Source: Bacteroidales bacterium UBA755
GTDB taxonomy: Bacteria > Bacteroidota > Bacteroidia > Bacteroidales > UBA932
Length of the DNA stretch: 45,255 nt
Direction: 5' to 3'
NCBI GenBank assembly: GCA_002297815.1
Contig: DBKH01000027.1
Span: 14,398-59,652 of the forward strand
In this document: one piece after another, positions 8,467-15,918 of the stretch
Layout: every line of letters begins with the position of its first letter
Numbering within the stretch: the first letter of the stretch is position 1
Translations under genes and position numbers: made by a program
Notes under the pieces: model-generated
Seen by the model: only the letters and a program-made list of their open reading frames with translations
Database searches by the model: none
Told to the model about the DNA's origin: nothing

Positions 8467-8513
8467 GTCTCTGATTATCCTACAAATTTAATGATAATCA
8501 AAGACATTTACAA
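8467..8513 (-). promoter_or_regulatory. secA promoter embedded in an inverted repeat
   Basis: On the minus strand ATTG (8514-8511), 20 bases, then TAAATTTG (8490-8483) fits the Bacteroidota consensus. The -7 box lies in the loop of an inverted repeat, GTCTCTGATTATC at 8467-8479 against GATAATCAAAGAC at 8493-8505 (one mismatch). The predicted start, near 8476, lies in the downstream arm. The repeat could also terminate the upstream DUF47 transcript. Confidence 0.55.
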
Positions 8514-8571
8514 TTATTAAGCCCCTAATTATTCACTGCCGAATTGACAGCCGTAATGAGTCTAGCAAAAG

Positions 8572-9231
8572 TTAATCAACTAGATGATTGAGCAACAGCT
8601 TACGAATGTTGTCGGAAATTTTCTTGTGAGCATCTGTCGCATTCTCCAACATCTCAGCTAGATTCTTATACTTGATTAGTTCACGAGTGTCTTCTTCATT
8701 AGTAAAAATGTACCCCATGTAATCTTCGTAGGCATCATCAGCAGCATGCTCCAACTCTGTAACACGCTCGCAAGCCATTGAAATTGAAGATACATTCTTC
8801 TTTAGGTCAACAAGCAACGGGATTGTGTCGTGAATGACTTCCGACTGCGACTGAGCCATCAGAGCCAATTCTTTAAGTTGGTCGTCAAGTTTGGCGGGAC
8901 GATAGATCAAGACAGCCTTCGAAGTGTCTTTTATGACATCCAAGCAGTCGTCCATAGCCATTGCAACAGCTTGGAGGTCCAACTTATTGACTTGAACAAA
9001 CGGAAGCCCTGAAAGCATCTCATGGAACTCAGTAAGAAGGGCATCACCTTGAGCTTCACATGATTTGATCTCTTTCTCCATTCTAGAGCGCTGTTCCAAA
9101 TCATCAGTTCCGAACATTGCTACCAAAAGCGATGAAGTCTTGCTCAAGAAATCGGTCTGTTGCGCAAGAATAGGAACGAAATCATGCCCGTTTCTCCCAA
9201 AGAACGTCTTCATTCTTTTAAATATGCCCAT
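8572..9231 (-). CDS. DUF47 (PhoU-like) phosphate transport accessory protein
   Basis: A 219-residue all-helical protein of the DUF47/PhoU-like family (COG1392), with MDDCLDVIKDTSKAVLIYRP and CERVTELEHAADDAYEDYM as typical helices carrying acidic metal-binding residues. Family members are normally encoded beside a Pit-type low-affinity phosphate permease and are thought to control it. No Pit gene is adjacent in this window, so it is an orphan or pairs with a distant permease. It is a single-gene unit; a TAnnTTTG box (minus strand, 9274-9281) lies 43 bases before the start. Confidence 0.88.
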   Translation of the reverse strand: MGIFKRMKTFFGRNGHDFVPILAQQTDFLSKTSSLLVAMFGTDDLEQRSRMEKEIKSCEAQGDALLTEFHEMLSGLPFVQVNKLDLQAVAMAMDDCLDVIKDTSKAVLIYRPAKLDDQLKELALMAQSQSEVIHDTIPLLVDLKKNVSSISMACERVTELEHAADDAYEDYMGYIFTNEEDTRELIKYKNLAEMLENATDAHKKISDNIRKLLLNHLVD

Positions 9232-9273
9232 AAAGAAAAAACTAAAACTCTAAAAATATTTTTTATGATGCAT

Positions 9274-9281
9274 CAAATTTA
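9274..9281 (-). promoter_or_regulatory. -7 box of the DUF47 gene
   Basis: Minus-strand TAAATTTG fits TAnnTTTG, giving a predicted leader of about 35 bases. No good -33 element is visible. Confidence 0.4.
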
Positions 9282-9645
9282 CAATCTATTTCGCAATTTC
9301 GCCACTATTCTATAAAAAACAGAAAAATATTCGTAATATTTCTTTTTGACCCCAAGAAGTACTTCATTATCGAACTACCTTTGTCTCAGGTTTTTGTCCA
9401 GCTGATGATAGTCCGACAAGTCCGATTTTACGCTTCAATCCCGCCAATGGCCTTCATTGCCTTACGGATCCAATCACAACACATCGCGGTGTTCTGCCGC
9501 AGTATCCACTCAAATTTCGAACTTGCTTTTACTCTTAATCCGAGATGGCGTGCAAGGCCAGCGGGAAATGCGTAAGCTAGTATTCTTCTGTTCAAACGTT
9601 TTGATATCAAGCATAAACTTCGTAAATTGCGACCGAAATCCGAGA
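9282..9645. other. Intergenic region of unclear content, possible gene remnant
   Basis: There are 414 bases between the DUF47 and GT4 starts. The first 130 are AT-rich; from about 9370 the composition becomes like coding DNA. A minus-strand frame is open from 9661 to 9428 (77 codons) and contains a protein-like stretch (RILAYAFPAGLARHLGLRV, then EWILRQNTAMCCDWIRKAMK). I recognise no family, and its start lies inside the GT4 gene. It may be the decayed end of a neighbouring sugar gene. A lone TACCTTTG at 9376-9383 could be a -7 box for the GT4 gene, but no TTTG lies at the right distance. Confidence 0.3.
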
Positions 9646-10761
9646 ATGATGCGACTTGCATATTGCATACACGCTCTTAACCTCTCAGGAGGCATAGAAA
9701 GAGTGCTCACGACCAAGGCCAATTATTTGGCCGATGTCTTGGGTTACGAGGTTCACATTATCACGGCCCGGCAAAAAGGCAGAAAGGAATTTTTCAAACT
9801 CAGCGATAACATCATTAGGCACGATCTGAATGTCAATGACAGAATTTTCGTCCGAAAGTACAAGAAAAGATTGGATTCTCTCCTAGGAAAGATTCGGCCA
9901 GACATCACGATAACAGTTTGTGACAATGGAATTTATGCCTTAACAGGGTGCAAGAATGGTGGCATCAAGATTGGAGAATTTCATTTCTCCCACGAGAAGT
10001 TCCTTATGAAGTACGGCTCAAACGCTATAGGAAGGCTCTATGCCATGTTAAGGACTAAGCGTCTTGAGAATGCGGTCAAAAAGCTAGACCGTTTCGTTGT
10101 CCTAACTAAAGCTGACAAGGAGGACTGGGAAAAAGTCAGGCCGGACGTTGAGCAAATCTACAATCCTCTTTCGTTTATCTCAAAGGACGTCTCTCCCCTC
10201 TCACGGAAACGGTGCATCGCTGTGGGTAGATTGGAAAGCCAAAAGAATTTTAAAGATATCATCACTGCTTGGAAAATCGTAGATGAAAGGCATCCAGACT
10301 GGATCCTCGACATCTACGGAAAGGGAAGCCTAAAGGAAGCATTGCAAGGCCAAATTGAGGACTTAGGGTTAAAGGACAAAGTAAGACTGGAAGGAAGCAC
10401 TGACAATGTGCTAAAGGAATTGCTTGACAGTTCATGCCTTGTGATGTCGTCACGATTCGAAGGATTCCCTATGATCCTTCTTGAGGCCCTGACAGCAGGC
10501 TTACCTATAGTTAGTTACGATTGTCCTAAGGGGCCTTCAGAGATTGTCACCATCGGGGCAAACGGCTACCTTGCAAAAGTCGGGGACACAGCAACCCTAG
10601 CACAAGGGATATGCAGTGTCATCTCCAACGAAGAACTTAGGAAGCGCTTCGGAGCCGAATCCAAAAGCCGTTCTGAAAATTTCACTTTGGACAAGACGAT
10701 GGAAAAATGGAACTCGCTTTTCAAAGAATCTTCTAGCTCTATTTCTCGAAACTCGATTTGA
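9646..10761 (+). CDS. Glycosyltransferase family 4
   Basis: A 371-residue cytosolic GT-B glycosyltransferase of family GT4, transferring a sugar from a nucleotide donor with retention of configuration. Seen: N-terminal acceptor domain beginning LAYCIHALNLSGGIERV, hinge with AVGRLESQKNFKDII (about 200) and WILDIYGKGSLKEAL. The donor-site EX7E motif is in SRFEGFPMILLEALTAGLP, followed by SYDCPKGPSEIV. ATG 9646 was chosen over upstream in-frame starts (from 9457) because the family sequence begins here; ATG 9649 is equally possible. It is convergent with the Stealth gene and the coding regions overlap by 23 bases. It probably belongs to the same surface-glycan locus. Confidence 0.9.
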   Translation: MMRLAYCIHALNLSGGIERVLTTKANYLADVLGYEVHIITARQKGRKEFFKLSDNIIRHDLNVNDRIFVRKYKKRLDSLLGKIRPDITITVCDNGIYALTGCKNGGIKIGEFHFSHEKFLMKYGSNAIGRLYAMLRTKRLENAVKKLDRFVVLTKADKEDWEKVRPDVEQIYNPLSFISKDVSPLSRKRCIAVGRLESQKNFKDIITAWKIVDERHPDWILDIYGKGSLKEALQGQIEDLGLKDKVRLEGSTDNVLKELLDSSCLVMSSRFEGFPMILLEALTAGLPIVSYDCPKGPSEIVTIGANGYLAKVGDTATLAQGICSVISNEELRKRFGAESKSRSENFTLDKTMEKWNSLFKESSSSISRNSI

Positions 10762-11614
10762 GTGGTAGCGCACGCTCAAAAGAGTCCAAAAGAATCTTCC
10801 TTTCCGACAGATAAGCCTCCTCTTTCAGGTGCACATCATTGATGCAAACTAGTTTACGAGACGGTTCAAGAAGATATTCTCCAATTGAAGTAGCAGAAGA
10901 GGTAGCTATGGAGAAGAATTTGCCGGACAGGCGCTTCCGAATGGCCTTTCCTTGATGGAAAAGATAGTCAAGGAATAGGTATTGGTTCAGGTTCTCCATT
11001 GTACGGACCTGCGAGAGAGTCGCGAAAATGGGCTCTTTCATCTTTTCAAAAACCTCTTCATTGGCACTGCGAATCATGGGAGAACAGATGTGCTGAGGGC
11101 GAACAAACAGCACACTCTCACCTAGGCCAAGCGCCTTTCTGGCCATGCGGTCAGAGTTACGGCACTGACGTTTGTACATTCCACCAGCAAAAAGGTGGCG
11201 CGAGAAACCAATCACAATCTTTCCGTCACGGAAATAATCTTCCTCACTGCTTGGCGCAACAGGGAACATGTCATCATTGAAATAGATGAATCGCTCGTCC
11301 AGTCCAGGAATCCTATGGAGGAACATCTCAATGGTTGTGCTGTTGAATGTAGGCAGAAACTTTTCCGGGATAATGTCCTTATGAGTCACCACCTTCAAGC
11401 GCTCGGAAGCCCAATCTGGGACTTGGGTCCTGCCAGAGACGACTAAATAAACATTCCGGACAAACGGCATGTAAGTCTCTATGCCACGGAGAAGGTATTT
11501 CAAGGTTCCCCAATCACGGAAACGTTTGTCCAAAGCAGGGATATTCAAAGCACGGGAATATTCCTCCCTCCAAACAGGGTCAAGGCCATTGACATAGGTT
11601 ATGACTGCATCCAT
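10739..11614 (-). CDS. Stealth family glycan phosphotransferase
   Basis: A 291-residue Stealth protein. Conserved region 1 is MDAVITYVNGLDPVW at the N-terminus. Region 2 covers RFRDWGTLKYLLRGIETY, VYLVVSGRTQVP and GLDERFIYFNDDMFPV (residues about 30-125); later regions include LNQYLFLDYLF. Known Stealth proteins are hexose-1-phosphate transferases that build phosphodiester-linked capsules (for example the Neisseria meningitidis SacB type). I chose ATG 11614 rather than the upstream TTG at 11629 because it sits 4 bases after the LicD stop (11619) and starts directly at region 1. It forms an operon with the upstream LicD gene. Confidence 0.9.
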   Translation of the reverse strand: MDAVITYVNGLDPVWREEYSRALNIPALDKRFRDWGTLKYLLRGIETYMPFVRNVYLVVSGRTQVPDWASERLKVVTHKDIIPEKFLPTFNSTTIEMFLHRIPGLDERFIYFNDDMFPVAPSSEEDYFRDGKIVIGFSRHLFAGGMYKRQCRNSDRMARKALGLGESVLFVRPQHICSPMIRSANEEVFEKMKEPIFATLSQVRTMENLNQYLFLDYLFHQGKAIRKRLSGKFFSIATSSATSIGEYLLEPSRKLVCINDVHLKEEAYLSERKILLDSFERALPLKSSFEK

Positions 11615-11618
11615 AGAA

Positions 11619-12425
11619 TTAATTATCAAGAAGAAAAACTGTGAGGTCGTGCGTTTTGCGGTCTTTTTCAGGAGGCAAGATCATGTAGTCTCCAAATTCT
11701 TGTGTCAGCCATTCATCCCAACGACTGAATGCTTTAAAATAGCAGCCCTCGAACTCAATTTCGGAATATTCCTCAAGCATGCTCTTTTCGAATATTTCCC
11801 TCGTTCCATTGTAGGTGACGGAGACTGCTCCCGCAAGACGGGAAGTCTCATAAGGGTACTTCAAGACCTCTGAATTAATCTTTTTCCACCAATATTCAGC
11901 ACCCATCACATGAGCTTCTAGTTTGGAAAACAATGGTTGATGAAAATTTAAAAGATCAAAACGCGTTCCGCAGATGTTGAGCCTGTGGGACCAATGAGTT
12001 AGACGACGTTCCCTTTTTCTCTGAATGTCAGGCTCTTCCGGTTTACCATCCATCGGGAATATGTCGATGTTCAAGCCAAAATCATAATCACAGCCTTTTC
12101 CCTGAAGGCTCTTGGTGTGAGTGTCCTCAACCTTTGCGAAGAAATGGACAAAACGGTCACCTTTAGCTCCCTCCTTATGACAAAGACAACGGTAACGAGA
12201 ACCATTTCCCTTGCCAAACGATGCAACAAAACGCTCATAATCAGGCCTTGGCATCAATAAATCTATGTCATCATCCCACGGAATAAACCCTTTGTGGCGC
12301 ACCGCCCCTAGAAGCGTTCCGTAAGCAATAGAATAACGTATTCCCTCTTTTGCGCAAAAGGAATCCACCGCCTTAAGAATGTCCAGAAGATAAAGTTGAA
12401 TCTCCCTATGTGACAATTTTTGCAT
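11619..12425 (-). CDS. LicD family phosphotransferase (first copy)
   Basis: A 268-residue LicD (PF04991) protein. The N-terminal half carries the nucleotidyltransferase-like core: GIRYSIAYGTLLGAVRHKG (29-47) followed by WDDDIDLLMPRPDYERF (50-66), whose acidic residues bind metal. Known LicD enzymes move phosphocholine or similar phospho-groups from CDP carriers to glycans; FKRP and FKTN use CDP-ribitol or CDP-glycerol. It is the first gene of a two-gene minus-strand operon with Stealth. Its first 60 residues closely match the second LicD at 14900, but the rest differs, suggesting a different acceptor. A TAnnTTTG box lies 29 bases before the start. Confidence 0.92.
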   Translation of the reverse strand: MQKLSHREIQLYLLDILKAVDSFCAKEGIRYSIAYGTLLGAVRHKGFIPWDDDIDLLMPRPDYERFVASFGKGNGSRYRCLCHKEGAKGDRFVHFFAKVEDTHTKSLQGKGCDYDFGLNIDIFPMDGKPEEPDIQRKRERRLTHWSHRLNICGTRFDLLNFHQPLFSKLEAHVMGAEYWWKKINSEVLKYPYETSRLAGAVSVTYNGTREIFEKSMLEEYSEIEFEGCYFKAFSRWDEWLTQEFGDYMILPPEKDRKTHDLTVFLLDN

Positions 12426-12450
12426 TACTTTTCTAAATTATAGCCTGATA

Positions 12451-12482
12451 TTTACAAATATAATTGATTTTTGTTAAATTTG
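12451..12482. promoter_or_regulatory. Overlapping divergent promoters of the two LicD operons
   Basis: Minus-strand TATATTTG (12462-12455) serves the licD1-Stealth operon. Plus-strand TTTA (12451-12454), 20 bases, TAAATTTG (12475-12482) serves the aminotransferase operon, with its start predicted about 15 bases before ATG 12504. The minus -7 box lies in the spacer of the plus promoter, so the two could compete for polymerase. Confidence 0.55.
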
Positions 12483-12503
12483 TGAATCTGTAGCAAACGG
12501 AAT

Positions 12504-13559
12504 ATGCATTCATACGTATTTCCAGGCGATCTGGACAAAGAAATAGCCGCGATCGGCTCACAGCCGATCCCTTACATGAGGACCGATGAGTTCTCAAGAA
12601 TCAATCTCGAATCAGAGAGCATCCTTCTAGACCTCATTCATTGTCAGGGCGGAAGGACAATCATCTACACGGGTTCTGGCACAGGTGCCATGAGTGCTGT
12701 CGTGGAAAACTACGTCAGCACAAAGAAGAAAGCAATAGCTATCAACGGTGGCTCATTCGGCAAACGATGGGTCTCATTATGTGAATATTACGGTGTTCCT
12801 GTGATCGACTTCAAGGTCCCGTTCGCAAAAGACATTGACTATGAAGCATTGGAGAGAACCATAGAGACAGAGAGACCGGACGTGTTCCTCTGCCAGCACC
12901 ACGAGACCTCAACGGGGCAACTTTTCAACCTTGAGAAGATTTCTGGAATATGCCACCGCCACAATGTCTCCCTAGTAGTTGATGTCATCAGCACATTTCT
13001 AGCGGAAGAACTGAACATGGATGCGCTCGGAATCGACATCTGCATTACCAGCACCCAAAAAGGTCTGAACATTCCACCGGGACTTTCAATCATCTTCTTG
13101 AGCAAAAGGCTAGAGGGGTATGAATATGCTCACAGAGGTTATTATTGGGACTTTGAGGACAATCTGTCCAACCTCCAAAGAGGTCAGACTCCATTCAGCC
13201 CAGCTACTCTTATCTATCTCCAACTCCATGCTAGACTTAAGCAACTAGAGTCTCAAGGAGGAGAATCCTTCAACATCTCCGAGGTCCGTCACAGAGCAGA
13301 AGTGTTCCGTGAGGAATGCCGGAAATACGGATGGACGATGCCGGCAGAAGTTCCATCTCAGGCAATCACTGCGCTCCAGACCAAAGACACAGCGGAACGC
13401 AGGATATTCAGAGGCCTCATCGACCGTTACGAGACTTTCATAATGCCTGGTTCACTGCCTGGTTTCTACCGAATCTCGCACATGGGCATCCAATCCGATG
13501 ATGAGCTTCGGGAACTTGCGCTTCGCATCCACACAATCGAAGAAGAATCTGCCCGATGA
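12504..13559 (+). CDS. Class V PLP-dependent aminotransferase (AGT/PhnW-like)
   Basis: A 351-residue fold-type I, class V aminotransferase. Seen: YTGSGTGAMSAVVENY (55-70, phosphate-binding loop), the HHETSTG motif (132-138), DVIS with Asp160 contacting the PLP ring, and STQKGLNIPPG with the Schiff-base Lys186. It resembles alanine-glyoxylate and 2-aminoethylphosphonate transaminases, but the substrate cannot be read from sequence. Because the next gene encodes a CTP transferase and the one after it a LicD, I infer it aminates a small keto or aldehyde phosphate destined for CDP activation. Its stop overlaps the next start (ATGA at 13556), so the two are translationally coupled. Confidence 0.88.
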   Translation: MHSYVFPGDLDKEIAAIGSQPIPYMRTDEFSRINLESESILLDLIHCQGGRTIIYTGSGTGAMSAVVENYVSTKKKAIAINGGSFGKRWVSLCEYYGVPVIDFKVPFAKDIDYEALERTIETERPDVFLCQHHETSTGQLFNLEKISGICHRHNVSLVVDVISTFLAEELNMDALGIDICITSTQKGLNIPPGLSIIFLSKRLEGYEYAHRGYYWDFEDNLSNLQRGQTPFSPATLIYLQLHARLKQLESQGGESFNISEVRHRAEVFREECRKYGWTMPAEVPSQAITALQTKDTAERRIFRGLIDRYETFIMPGSLPGFYRISHMGIQSDDELRELALRIHTIEEESAR

Positions 13560-14896
13560 GGAAAGTGATTACCTACGGAACGTTTGACGTTCTCCATCAA
13601 GGACACATCAATCTGCTGCGCAGGGCCAAGGATTTGGGTGATTGGTTGATAGTCGGTGTCACTACGGACAACTTCGACCTTGAGCGCGGCAAACTCAACA
13701 CTCGTGACAGTGTTATGAAGCGGGTACAGGCCGTCAAGGAAACTGGATTCGCTGACGAGGTCATCATTGAAGAGTATAAAGGACAGAAAATTGATGACAT
13801 CCAGAAGTACAATGTGGATGTGTTCGCGATAGGCTCCGACTGGGAAGGCTACTTCGACTATCTTAAGGAGTACTGCGAGGTCGTCTATCTTCCTCGTACT
13901 CAAGGCATCTCAAGCACAATGCTAAGAGAAGAGCAGATTTCAGTCAGAATCGGAGTGATCGGGACAGGAAGTATAGCGAGGCGTTTCATCCCAGAAGCAA
14001 AATTCGTCAGCGGAAATGTTGTCACTGCTGCTTACAACCCGGACTACGATGCGTGCTCGGATTTTTGTATGAGACATGGTTTAAAAGCGGCCAATAATCT
14101 AGAGGAGCTTTTGGTGAACTGTGACGCAGTCTATGTTGCTTCTCCTCACTACACTCATTTTGAGTATGTAAAAAAAGCTTTGGAGGCCGGGAAAGACGTC
14201 CTTTGCGAGACACCTTTCGTCCTTCATCTTTCTGAAGCTAAGGAGCTTTACTCTATCGCTGAATCCAATCACAGGACTTTGATGGTTGCTCACAAGACTG
14301 CTTACTGTCCAGCTTTCAGGCATCTTGTGACGATGCTAAAATCAGGAGTCATCGGTAAAATTGTGGACATCAATGCGTCTGTCACCACTCTGACTGATGA
14401 GTGCTCTTCCAAACTAGATCACAACAAATTCGGTGGCAGCATGAACGAAAATGCATGCTTCCCTCTCCTGCCGATCATCAAGTTGTTGGGCAGAGAGGTT
14501 CGCAACGTCAACTTCTATTCGATCATGAAGAATGATGTTGACATTTACACTAAAGCAGTGTTCCGTTACGACAATGCGACCGCCTCTTTTCAAGTAGGAC
14601 TCGGTGCCAAGACAGAAGGCAACATGACTGTTTCCGGAACAAAGGGCTACATCTATGTCCCGGCTCCATGGTGGAAGACGGATTACTTCGAACAGCGCTT
14701 TGAAGATCAAAACCTTAATAGGAAATGTTTTTTCCCGTTCATGGGAGAAGGCCTAAGGTACGAGATTAGAGAGTTCATCTCACACATTCTCAACCCTGGT
14801 CAAAGCATCTATCTTCTGACAAAGGATGAAATTCTGAAAATGACTGAAATCCAAGAGAACTACATAAACGGGAAAAACGTCTTCAAACTAAGCTAA
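13556..14896 (+). CDS. TagD-like cytidylyltransferase fused to a Gfo/Idh/MocA oxidoreductase domain
   Basis: A 446-residue two-domain protein. Residues 1-130 are a glycerol-3-phosphate cytidylyltransferase (TagD-type) domain with YGTFDVLHQGH (HxGH at 14-17) and RTQGISST (114-121), both diagnostic. Residues 131-446 are a Gfo/Idh/MocA-like domain with the Rossmann motif GVIGTGSIARRF (133-144). The family's usual E-K-P motif is CETP here (217-220): the lysine that normally takes part in catalysis is Thr219, and the usual GG-x-D/H segment is replaced by GGSMNENACF. The second domain may therefore be non-catalytic or use other chemistry. It is coupled by ATGA overlap to the aminotransferase, and LicD follows after 3 bases. 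Confidence 0.9.
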   Translation: MRKVITYGTFDVLHQGHINLLRRAKDLGDWLIVGVTTDNFDLERGKLNTRDSVMKRVQAVKETGFADEVIIEEYKGQKIDDIQKYNVDVFAIGSDWEGYFDYLKEYCEVVYLPRTQGISSTMLREEQISVRIGVIGTGSIARRFIPEAKFVSGNVVTAAYNPDYDACSDFCMRHGLKAANNLEELLVNCDAVYVASPHYTHFEYVKKALEAGKDVLCETPFVLHLSEAKELYSIAESNHRTLMVAHKTAYCPAFRHLVTMLKSGVIGKIVDINASVTTLTDECSSKLDHNKFGGSMNENACFPLLPIIKLLGREVRNVNFYSIMKNDVDIYTKAVFRYDNATASFQVGLGAKTEGNMTVSGTKGYIYVPAPWWKTDYFEQRFEDQNLNRKCFFPFMGEGLRYEIREFISHILNPGQSIYLLTKDEILKMTEIQENYINGKNVFKLS

Positions 14897-14899
14897 ACA

Positions 14900-15727
14900 A
14901 TGAGACAACTTACTCTTAAAGAGTTGCAGTCATTCAACCTTGAGATTCTCAAGGATGTGGCTGGCTTCTGCGAAAGGAACGGGATAAGATATTCACTAGG
15001 CTACGGAACACTTCTGGGAGCCGTGCGTCATAAGGGGTTCATCCCTTGGGATGACGACATTGATGTCATGATGCCAAGGGAAGATTATGAAAGGTTCAGA
15101 ACTCTCTACCGTTCAGATAAATATTCATTCATTGATAGCCGTAACACTCCAGACTGCTATATCGCTTTCGGGAGGGTTTTTGACACCGAAAAGACAATCG
15201 CATCAAGTTGCATTCCTTGGGTCAAGAAGGATGTCGGAGTGTGGATTGACATATTCCCGATTGACCGAGTTCCTGACGACTTGGACACATTCAGAAGGGT
15301 TTATGATTCCTTGTTGCTGCTCATGAAATTCAACATTGGAATCCGCAAGGTGCACACATTTTCTTCCTCTAGGCTTTCAATCAAGAAAAGGCTGAAGGTT
15401 TGGCTACTCAAAAGAATGCACCCAAGGCTGATCAAAAGGGATCCAGCTGACATTGTCAAGGACATGAACACATTGATCTCGTTAGTATCACCCGCAGAAA
15501 GCAAACATTGGTCGCAGCTTTGCTGTCCTGACGCAGGGACCGATGAGTTCTTCAATGACGATGAGATCAATGAATATGTCAAATTGCCTTTCGAAGACAG
15601 CGAGTTTTATGTCTGGAGCGGCTACGACAAAATACTACGTGATTCCTACGGGGATTTCATGACGCTTCCGCCTGAGAACAAGCGCAAACCTCTTCAAAGC
15701 TACATCACTTTCTACTGGAAGGACTAG
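14900..15727 (+). CDS. LicD family phosphotransferase (second copy)
   Basis: A 275-residue LicD protein with GIRYSLGYGTLLGAVRHKG (29-47), WDDDIDVMMPREDYERF (50-66) and DVGVWIDIFPIDRVP (about 111-125). It starts 3 bases after the fusion gene, so it is the third gene of the aminotransferase operon and the likely user of the CDP-activated product. Compared with the first LicD, the N-terminal 60 residues are very similar and the remainder is divergent. A REP-like palindrome starts directly after the stop codon. Confidence 0.92.
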   Translation: MRQLTLKELQSFNLEILKDVAGFCERNGIRYSLGYGTLLGAVRHKGFIPWDDDIDVMMPREDYERFRTLYRSDKYSFIDSRNTPDCYIAFGRVFDTEKTIASSCIPWVKKDVGVWIDIFPIDRVPDDLDTFRRVYDSLLLLMKFNIGIRKVHTFSSSRLSIKKRLKVWLLKRMHPRLIKRDPADIVKDMNTLISLVSPAESKHWSQLCCPDAGTDEFFNDDEINEYVKLPFEDSEFYVWSGYDKILRDSYGDFMTLPPENKRKPLQSYITFYWKD

Positions 15728-15762
15728 CTCGTGGTCACTGAGCCTGTCGAAGTGACCGCGAG
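15728..15762. repeat. REP-like palindrome directly after licD2
   Basis: CTCGTGGTCACT pairs with AGTGACCGCGAG (one mismatch) around the loop GAGCCTGTCGA. It begins at the base after the stop codon and carries the core CTGAGCCTGTCGAAG. Confidence 0.85.
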
Positions 15763-15784
15763 TTTAAGATTTTCGTCAACTGAC

Positions 15785-15850
15785 GGTCAGAAAAAAAGCA
15801 AATTGAAAATTCTGCACGTTACCAAAATTTCCAATTTGATTTTTCTGACC
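15785..15850. repeat. Conserved-loop hairpin, copy 1
   Basis: GGTCAGAAAAA at the left end pairs with TTTTTCTGACC at the right end, and a second part of the stem (AAATTG / CAATTT) continues inward with small gaps. The loop region reads TGCACGTTACCAAAATT. It lies between the convergent licD2 and uvrA genes, and its A/T tracts would let it terminate both. The loop is shared with copies at 24574 and 37146; the arms are not. Confidence 0.75.
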
Positions 15851-15918
15851 ATAGATAAAGAATCAGGGATATATCCCTGTCAAGGAAATTTTAATATCAG
15901 TCGGTGATATAGCATTGG

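Noticed and set aside
9457..9645. 63-residue N-terminal extension of the GT4 protein
   Set aside because: The GT4 fold begins at MMRLAYCIHALNLSGG; the extension has no family character.
12504..15727. Reading the operon as a 2-aminoethylphosphonate pathway
   Set aside because: No PEP mutase or phosphonopyruvate decarboxylase is present, and the cytidylyltransferase is TagD-like rather than PntC-like.
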